A stretch of DNA of 17,636 nucleotides, from NCBI GenBank assembly GCA_964575715.1, contig CAZNSG010000220.1, forward strand, positions 1-17,636. Reading direction: 5' to 3'. The stretch comes from PNAI01 sp964575715. GTDB lineage: Bacteria > Pseudomonadota > Alphaproteobacteria > Rhizobiales > Xanthobacteraceae. The position numbers and the translations under genes were made by a program. Positions 12,920-17,636 of the stretch are shown in pieces. The notes under the pieces were generated by a model. It saw only the letters and a list, made by a program, of their open reading frames with translations, searched no databases and was not told the origin of the DNA. Position 1 is the first letter of the stretch; the number at the start of each line of letters is the position of its first letter.

Positions 12920-14518
12920 ATGAGCCAATCCCCGAAATGGCGCGCCCTCTCGGCCCGCCGTCTTGCTCTACTCGCCACCACCGCCTTGGGCCTCTCGGCA
13001 GCTGCGCTGTTGATCGTGCCGGGTGTGGCGCCCAATAGTCATACCGTCTACGCGCAGGTCCACACGCAGAATGTGTCGCACCCGGTCGGTTTTGCCGACA
13101 TCGTGGAGCGCGTCAAGCCCGCCGTCATTGCGGTCCGCGTCCGAGTGGATAAACCCCAAGCGAGAACTGAATCTCCGTTTCCGCCCGGCTCGGAGATGGA
13201 TGAATTCTCCCGTCGCTTCGGCATGCCCGACGGCAGGTCTCCCAACCCACCGCGCGGGCGCGGCTATTCAACCGGCCAAGGTTCGGGATTTTTCATATCC
13301 GCTGACGGCCTGGCGGTGACCAACAATCACGTCGTGGACAAGGCCACCACTGTCCAGGTCGCGACCGACGACGGCAAGATCTACAATGCCAAGGTGATCG
13401 GCGTCGATCCGCGCACCGATCTGGCGCTCATCAAGGTCGATGGCGGGAACTTCCCCTTTGTGAAGTTCTCCGACAAGGCGCCGCGGATCGGCGACTGGGT
13501 CATCGCGGTCGGCAATCCGTTCGGGCTCGGCGGCACCGTGACCGCCGGCATTGTTTCTGCGCGCGGCCGCGACATCGGCAGCGGCCCCTATGACGACTAT
13601 ATTCAGATCGACGCACCGGTGAACAAGGGAAATTCCGGCGGTCCGACGTTCGACACCAACGGCAATGTGATCGGCGTCAACACCGCGATCTTTTCGCCCT
13701 CGGGCGGTTCGGTCGGCATCGCCTTTGCCATTCCCGCCGACACGGTGAAGTCCGTGGTTGCCCAGCTCAAGGACAAGGGCTCGGTCATCCGCGGCTGGAT
13801 CGGCGTATCGGTGCAGCCGGTGACGCTCGAAATCGCCGAAAGCCTTGGCCTGAAAAAGACTGACGGCGCGCTGGTCGCCGATCCGCAGCAAGGCGGCCCC
13901 GCCGCCAAAGCCGGCATCGAAGCCGGCGACATCATCACGTCGGTCAATGGGCTGGCGATCAAGGACTCGCGCGATCTGGCCAAGCGAATCGGCGGTCTGG
14001 CGCCGGGCGCCACGGTGCGGCTCGCCGTCCTGCGCAAGGGCGCGGAGAAAACCGTGACATTGACGCTTGGCGAGTTGCCCAATGTGGCTGCGTCGCGCGA
14101 CGAGCCCACCGAAGGCGACCTGCGGCGTCGCCGCGATCGCGAGCCGGAATTCCGGCGCGGTCCCAACCGCGACGATGGTCGCGGCGATCGGCGCCGCGAG
14201 CGCGATGACCGTGGCGATCTGCGCGGCGATCGCGGCAGCCAAGGCAGCGACATTCCGCGGCTCGGCCTCTCGCTTGCGGAGAGCGACTCGGCCGAAGGCG
14301 TGATCGTCGCCGCGGTCGATCCCGACAGCCCGGCTGCGGAATTCGGTCTCAAGACCGGCGATAGGATCCTCGACATTGGCGGCAAGACGGTTACGACGCC
14401 GGCGGATGTGCGCAAGGCGCTGCTCGATGCGCGCGCCGAGGGCAAACTCCGTGTGCTGTTGCGGATCAAGTCGCAAGCCGGGACGCGCTTTATTGCGGTC
14501 CCGCTTGGCAGCGCATGA
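12920..14518 (+). CDS. degP: Do/HtrA-family periplasmic serine protease
   Basis: A 532-residue protease-chaperone that degrades misfolded envelope proteins. The start has an AGGAGA ribosome binding site. A long signal (1-46) ends HTVYA before QVHTQ. The trypsin-like domain has the catalytic triad H137 (TNNHVVD), D167 (DPRTDLAL) and S239 (NKGNSGG). PDZ1 spans about 280-385 and PDZ2 about 446-530 (ending VLLRIKSQAGTRFIAV). Between the PDZ domains is a linker of about 45 residues made almost only of Arg, Asp and Gly, far more charged than typical. In rhizobia this gene follows cycL/ccmH; here it follows the SET gene. A strong terminator lies downstream. The symbol degP is by synteny; degQ or mucD would be equally fair. 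Confidence 0.92.
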   Translation: MSQSPKWRALSARRLALLATTALGLSAAALLIVPGVAPNSHTVYAQVHTQNVSHPVGFADIVERVKPAVIAVRVRVDKPQARTESPFPPGSEMDEFSRRFGMPDGRSPNPPRGRGYSTGQGSGFFISADGLAVTNNHVVDKATTVQVATDDGKIYNAKVIGVDPRTDLALIKVDGGNFPFVKFSDKAPRIGDWVIAVGNPFGLGGTVTAGIVSARGRDIGSGPYDDYIQIDAPVNKGNSGGPTFDTNGNVIGVNTAIFSPSGGSVGIAFAIPADTVKSVVAQLKDKGSVIRGWIGVSVQPVTLEIAESLGLKKTDGALVADPQQGGPAAKAGIEAGDIITSVNGLAIKDSRDLAKRIGGLAPGATVRLAVLRKGAEKTVTLTLGELPNVAASRDEPTEGDLRRRRDREPEFRRGPNRDDGRGDRRRERDDRGDLRGDRGSQGSDIPRLGLSLAESDSAEGVIVAAVDPDSPAAEFGLKTGDRILDIGGKTVTTPADVRKALLDARAEGKLRVLLRIKSQAGTRFIAVPLGSA

Positions 14519-14661
14519 TCGGAGAAAATTGCTTTGGTGCGTCCGTCGGCATTCGTCGCCCCCGCTGGCGGAACGGACCGAGGGGGGCGGGCGTAAGGTC
14601 CGTCCCCCGTTCTCCTTAAGATCTCGCGGCCCGGCCTAGCGTCGCCGGGACCGAGGTCTGA

Positions 14662-14704
14662 CGAGGGGTGGCGGATCAATCCGCCGCCCCTCGCGGCGTT
14701 TTTT
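14662..14704 (+). terminator. Strong intrinsic terminator with an overlapping alternative hairpin
   Basis: The left arm CGAGGGGTGGCGGA (14662-14675), loop TCAA and right arm TCCGCCGCCCCTCG (14680-14693) pair over 14 positions with one G-U. A run of six T ends at 14704. A second hairpin, GCCGC (14683-14687) with GCGGC (14693-14697), lies directly against the T-run and cannot form together with the first. Confidence 0.8.
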
Positions 14705-14763
14705 ATGGACCTGCGCATGACGGCTTGGATTGCGCTATAACATTTGCATCCAAAGAGATCGCC

Positions 14764-15444
14764 ATGCGCCTGCTCATTGTCGAAGACGACCGCGACGCCG
14801 CCGACTACATCGTGCGCGCCTTTGCCGAGGTCGGCCACATCGCCGACCGGGCCGGCGACGGCGAGGAGGGGTTGGCGCTCGCGCTCGACGGGCAATACGA
14901 CGTGCTGATCGTGGATCGCATGCTGCCCAAGCGCGATGGCCTCTCGCTGATCAACGCCTTGCGCGCCAAGGGCATCGACACGCCGGTGCTCATTCTCTCC
15001 GCGCTCGGCCAAGTCGACGATCGCGTGCAAGGCCTGCGCGCCGGCGGCGACGACTATCTGCCGAAGCCGTATGCATTTTCCGAGCTGCTCGCGCGGGTCG
15101 AGGTGCTGGCGCGCCGGCGCGGCGGCCGCAGCGAAGAGATGGTCTATCGCGTCGGCGACCTCGAACTCGACCGGCTTTCGCACCAGGTCAAGCGCGGCAC
15201 CGAAGAGATCGATTTGCAGCCGCGCGAATTCCGCCTGCTCGAATATCTGATGAAGCACGCCGGGCAGGTGGTGACGCGCACCATGCTGCTCGAAAACGTC
15301 TGGGAATATCACTTCGATCCGCAGACTAATGTCATCGATGTGCACATTTCTCGATTGCGCTCGAAGATCGACAAGGGTTTTTCGCAGCCATTGCTGCACA
15401 CCATCCGCGGCGCGGGATATGTGATCCGTGACAGCGCTCGGTAA
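14764..15444 (+). CDS. OmpR/PhoB-family response regulator
   Basis: A 226-residue DNA-binding regulator. It starts at MRLLIVEDDRDA; the longer reading would run back through the upstream terminator. The receiver has D8/D9, phospho-acceptor D51 (LIVDRMLP), Ser79 at the usual Thr/Ser position and K101 (LPKPY). The output domain has LQPREFRLLEYLMKH, VIDVHISRLRSKID and TIRGAGYVI. It overlaps the following kinase gene by 17 bases, so the two are co-translated and form a pair. In rhizobia a pair in this position follows degP and precedes glnE. The stimulus and targets are not known from sequence. Confidence 0.9.
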   Translation: MRLLIVEDDRDAADYIVRAFAEVGHIADRAGDGEEGLALALDGQYDVLIVDRMLPKRDGLSLINALRAKGIDTPVLILSALGQVDDRVQGLRAGGDDYLPKPYAFSELLARVEVLARRRGGRSEEMVYRVGDLELDRLSHQVKRGTEEIDLQPREFRLLEYLMKHAGQVVTRTMLLENVWEYHFDPQTNVIDVHISRLRSKIDKGFSQPLLHTIRGAGYVIRDSAR

Positions 15445-16843
15445 GCTGTTTCACACCACGGCGTTCAAGCTGACGCTGGTCTATCTCACGGTGTTCGCGC
15501 TGTTCGCGGCCTCGTTGCTCGGCTATTTCGCCTGGAACACCAGGCGTTTGATCACAGAAGAGATCACGCGCACGGTCGATGCCGAAGTTGCCGGCCTGAC
15601 CCAGCAGTTTAATCAGGCCGGTCTCCGTCGGTTGGTAATCATCGTTGAAAGCCGCGCGCGTCGGCCCGGCTCAAGTCTCTATCTTGTCACCGCTCCTGCC
15701 GGTCAGGGTTTGGCCGGCAATGTCAGTTTCTTGGGCGATGATGCGCTCCAGACCGTTGGCTGGAGCGAAACCATCTATCGCCGGCTCGATGACCAGGACG
15801 GCGGCGAGCACCGTGCTTTGGTGCGGGTTGAGCAGCTTCCCGGCGGGTTCCGCCTGCTCGTCGGCCGCGATCTCGAAGAGCGCGAGCGGCTTTATCACAT
15901 TATTGTCGTTACCGGGCGCTGGTCGATCGCCTTGGTGATCGTGCTCGGGCTGGCGGGCGGATTTTTTGTCGCGCGCCGCGTGCTGCGGCGCGTCGACGCC
16001 ATGACTGAGACCACGCGCACCATCATGGCCGGCAATCTCTCCGGCCGGCTGCCGGTCACTGGCTCGGAAGACGAACTCGATCGACTGGCTGTCAATCTCA
16101 ACGCCATGCTTGAGCGCATCGAGGCATTGCTCAAAGGTTTCAAGGAGGTCTCCGACAACATCGCCCACGATCTCAAAACCCCTCTTACGCGGTTGCGCAA
16201 TCGCTGCGAGGAAGCATTGCGCATGGGTAAGGGCGAGTCGGAGTATCGCTCCGCGCTCCATTCAACGATTGAAGAATCGGACAATTTGATTCGTACCTTC
16301 AACGCGCTCCTCATGATCGCGCGCGCGGAATCCGGTCAGGCGAGCACGCCCATGACCGAGTTCGACGCCGCCGACATTGCGCGCGGCGTTGGCGAACTTT
16401 ACGATCCGCTGGCCGATGACAAAGGTATTACGCTCAAGGTGGAAGCAGCCGCGCCGGCACCGCTCAAGGGAAATCGCGAGCTGGTCACGCAGGCGCTTGC
16501 CAACCTGGTGGACAACGCCATCAAGTATGGCGGCGTCGCGCAACCGGCGGCCAATGGCGCCGAGATCGTGATCGCGGCGCAGAGCGAAGGCGATCGCATC
16601 CTGCTCACGGTCGCCGACAGCGGCCCCGGCATCGCGGAGGCCGATCGCGGCCGCGTGGTCGAGCGCTTCGTGCGGCTGGAACAAAGCCGAACCGAGCCCG
16701 GCTCAGGGTTGGGCTTGAGTCTGGCGTCGGCCGTGGCGCGGCTGCATGGCGGTGAACTCAAATTCGAGGACAATCGGCCCGGACTTAAAGCCGTGCTGGT
16801 ATTGCCGCGCGGCGGGCCACCATTGCCGTTGACGTCGCAGTAA
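15428..16843 (+). CDS. Sensor histidine kinase, partner of the upstream regulator
   Basis: A 471-residue kinase starting at a GTG inside the end of the regulator gene. TM1 is about residues 13-35, a periplasmic region about 36-157 and TM2 about 160-182, followed by a HAMP domain (VARRVLRRVDAMTETTRTIM onward). The H-box NIAHDLKTPL has His247. The ATPase shows the N-box NLVDNAIKYG (359-368), G1 DSGPGI (397-402) and G2 GSGLGLSL (425-432). All catalytic features are present. The periplasmic domain is small and lacks a named sensor fold that I can identify. In related genomes glnE comes next; here it does not. Confidence 0.9.
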   Translation: MTALGKLFHTTAFKLTLVYLTVFALFAASLLGYFAWNTRRLITEEITRTVDAEVAGLTQQFNQAGLRRLVIIVESRARRPGSSLYLVTAPAGQGLAGNVSFLGDDALQTVGWSETIYRRLDDQDGGEHRALVRVEQLPGGFRLLVGRDLEERERLYHIIVVTGRWSIALVIVLGLAGGFFVARRVLRRVDAMTETTRTIMAGNLSGRLPVTGSEDELDRLAVNLNAMLERIEALLKGFKEVSDNIAHDLKTPLTRLRNRCEEALRMGKGESEYRSALHSTIEESDNLIRTFNALLMIARAESGQASTPMTEFDAADIARGVGELYDPLADDKGITLKVEAAAPAPLKGNRELVTQALANLVDNAIKYGGVAQPAANGAEIVIAAQSEGDRILLTVADSGPGIAEADRGRVVERFVRLEQSRTEPGSGLGLSLASAVARLHGGELKFEDNRPGLKAVLVLPRGGPPLPLTSQ

Positions 16844-17045
16844 GTTCTCGCAATAGCGGCAGACCGTTGGCAGGCCGGCAGCGCTGCGGTTTGCGGCAGG
16901 GCATCTTGGCCACCCGTGTGCGCCGACCACCTCGGCCTTTGGGCGCAACTGCAACAAAAGATTTAGGCTAGAAGGCCCAAGAAACGACTGACCCCTAGCT
17001 TGCCATCGTCCACCACTTCCGATTGAATTATAGCAGGGGACGACG

Positions 17046-17510
17046 ATGGCTCGCAAAATCTCCGAATTAATGGATGCGGTGGGAGGCTTATTCGCTGCCC
17101 GGGCAAGACGGTCTGCGTCTGCCACGTTCTGGGCCAAGATTGGCGTAGTCCTTCTTACGGCCGGAGTAGCGGCGACCCAGTTTTGGTCCGCTGCGGGAAG
17201 CGCGCAGCCTTGGTCTGTCGCAAACATTATCGGGGTGGCGTTGGCGGCCACTGCGGGCCTCATCGCCCTCTACTTGAGCGCGTTCGAACGGGACGCCGCA
17301 GAGGTTATCGAAGATGCGCGAAAAGCCCTGGTGTTGGCGCAGGAATCCGAAAATAATTACAAAGCCGCGTTGCGCGCACTCGATGGGTACGATATCGATC
17401 AAACAAGATCGAACGAACTTTACAACGCTATCTCCCGGATGCGTGATATTGTGGAGGCGTATTTGGCTGCCCCCAAAACGCCACTCGAAAAGGGACTAGC
17501 AGTCTGCTGA
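17046..17510 (+). CDS. Two-helix membrane protein, probably truncated by an insertion sequence
   Basis: A 154-residue protein with an AGGGGA ribosome binding site. A short cytoplasmic start (MARKISELMDAVGGLF) is followed by two hydrophobic helices (about 27-48 and 57-78) and a helical, probably coiled C-terminal part (AAEVIEDARKALVLAQESENN, NAISRMRDIVEAYLAAP). The 2TM-plus-helix plan recalls SLATT-type membrane effectors linked to defence systems, but I see no decisive motif and call it unassigned. The final residues LAVC and the stop are read from a sequence that looks like an insertion-sequence end, so the natural C terminus may be lost. Its GC content is lower than that of the kinase gene before it. 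It occupies the place where glnE would be expected. Confidence 0.65.
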   Translation: MARKISELMDAVGGLFAARARRSASATFWAKIGVVLLTAGVAATQFWSAAGSAQPWSVANIIGVALAATAGLIALYLSAFERDAAEVIEDARKALVLAQESENNYKAALRALDGYDIDQTRSNELYNAISRMRDIVEAYLAAPKTPLEKGLAVC

Positions 17511-17636
17511 AAAACCTGGAAATTGAAGTTTTTGGAGCCCTTTGCAGGATCGTTGGTTCTGATGTTGCCGGTAATTCTTTGATCACTCGATATGCATTCT
17601 GGATTTTAGACAGTCTCGCGCCTACGCCGCGACCAG
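17499..17636. mobile_element. Probable end of an insertion sequence running off the window
   Basis: GCAGTCTGCTGAAAAACC (17499-17516) resembles the terminal sequence common to several transposase-DDE insertion sequences (CTGCTGAAAAAC type). The rest of the window has a different base composition and no gene, as expected for the non-coding end before a transposase. Only one end is visible and no transposase is in the window, so family and orientation remain open. Confidence 0.4.

Noticed and set aside
13268..14476. 402-codon minus-strand open frame
   Set aside because: It is antisense to the Do protease, with no domain-like pattern and no ribosome binding site.
14540..14625. Second terminator-like GC-rich fold after the protease gene
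   Set aside because: The pairing between GGGGGCGGGC and GTCCGTCCCCC needs several G-U pairs and mismatches and has no T-run. The terminator at 14662-14704 is far better.
13603..15399. 598-codon minus-strand open frame
   Set aside because: It runs antisense through the Do protease, the terminator and the response regulator, all of which have clear catalytic motifs. Its composition is Arg/Ser/Pro-rich, as expected for a shadow frame in GC-rich DNA.

Overview
The window is high-GC DNA from an alphaproteobacterium, most likely a Hyphomicrobiales/Rhizobiales member close to Bradyrhizobium or the Xanthobacteraceae. The main evidence is gene order. Two OmpR-type two-component pairs, ccmI, ccmE and a Do/HtrA protease occur in the order I know from rhizobia: feuP-feuQ-ccmI(cycH)-ccmE(cycJ)-ccmF(cycK)-ccmH(cycL)-degP-response regulator-histidine kinase-glnE. 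Short palindromic repeats typical of Rhizobiales, a TctC/Bug solute-binding protein and a glycine-zipper lipoprotein fit this placement.

The ancestral block is intact in order but has been pried apart at every junction. Region 1 (1-1181) is a decayed prophage lysis segment: the C-terminal end of an M15 peptidoglycan peptidase, a small holin-like protein, and an overlapping pair that looks like inner and outer spanins. Region 2 (1427-3793) is feuP and feuQ, separated by nested palindromic repeats. Region 3 (3797-4902) is a lower-GC insert whose only gene encodes a DUF3800 protein. It is flanked by two diverged copies of the last 16 codons of feuQ, so the insert sits exactly in the feuQ 3' end. 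Region 4 (4903-9873) holds a minus-strand pair (Bug solute-binding protein, then a MetE-C-terminal-like methyltransferase) with two inverted repeats between them, followed by a surface lipoprotein with a terminator, a 471-residue protein I do not recognise, and a YdhR-like small monooxygenase-fold protein.

Region 5 (9969-11543) is ccmI and ccmE, end to end. Where ccmF and ccmH would normally follow there are instead about 600 bp of repeats and debris, including a 33-codon relic with a twin-arginine-type signal start, and then a bacterial SET-domain gene (12151-12660). Region 6 (12920-16843) resumes the ancestral order with the Do-family protease, a strong terminator, and an overlapping response-regulator/kinase pair. 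Region 7 (17046-end) has, in place of glnE, a two-helix membrane protein whose stop codon appears to lie in the end of an insertion sequence running off the window.

Functionally, feuPQ and the second pair are envelope-sensing systems. CcmI and CcmE belong to periplasmic cytochrome c maturation (CcmE carries haem, CcmI presents apocytochrome), and the Do protease is periplasmic quality control. The most notable observations are the apparent loss or relocation of ccmF/ccmH from between ccmE and degP, and the precise DUF3800 insertion that regenerates the feuQ end. The DUF3800 insert is the best candidate for an undescribed small mobile or defence-like unit, but its function cannot be read from the sequence.
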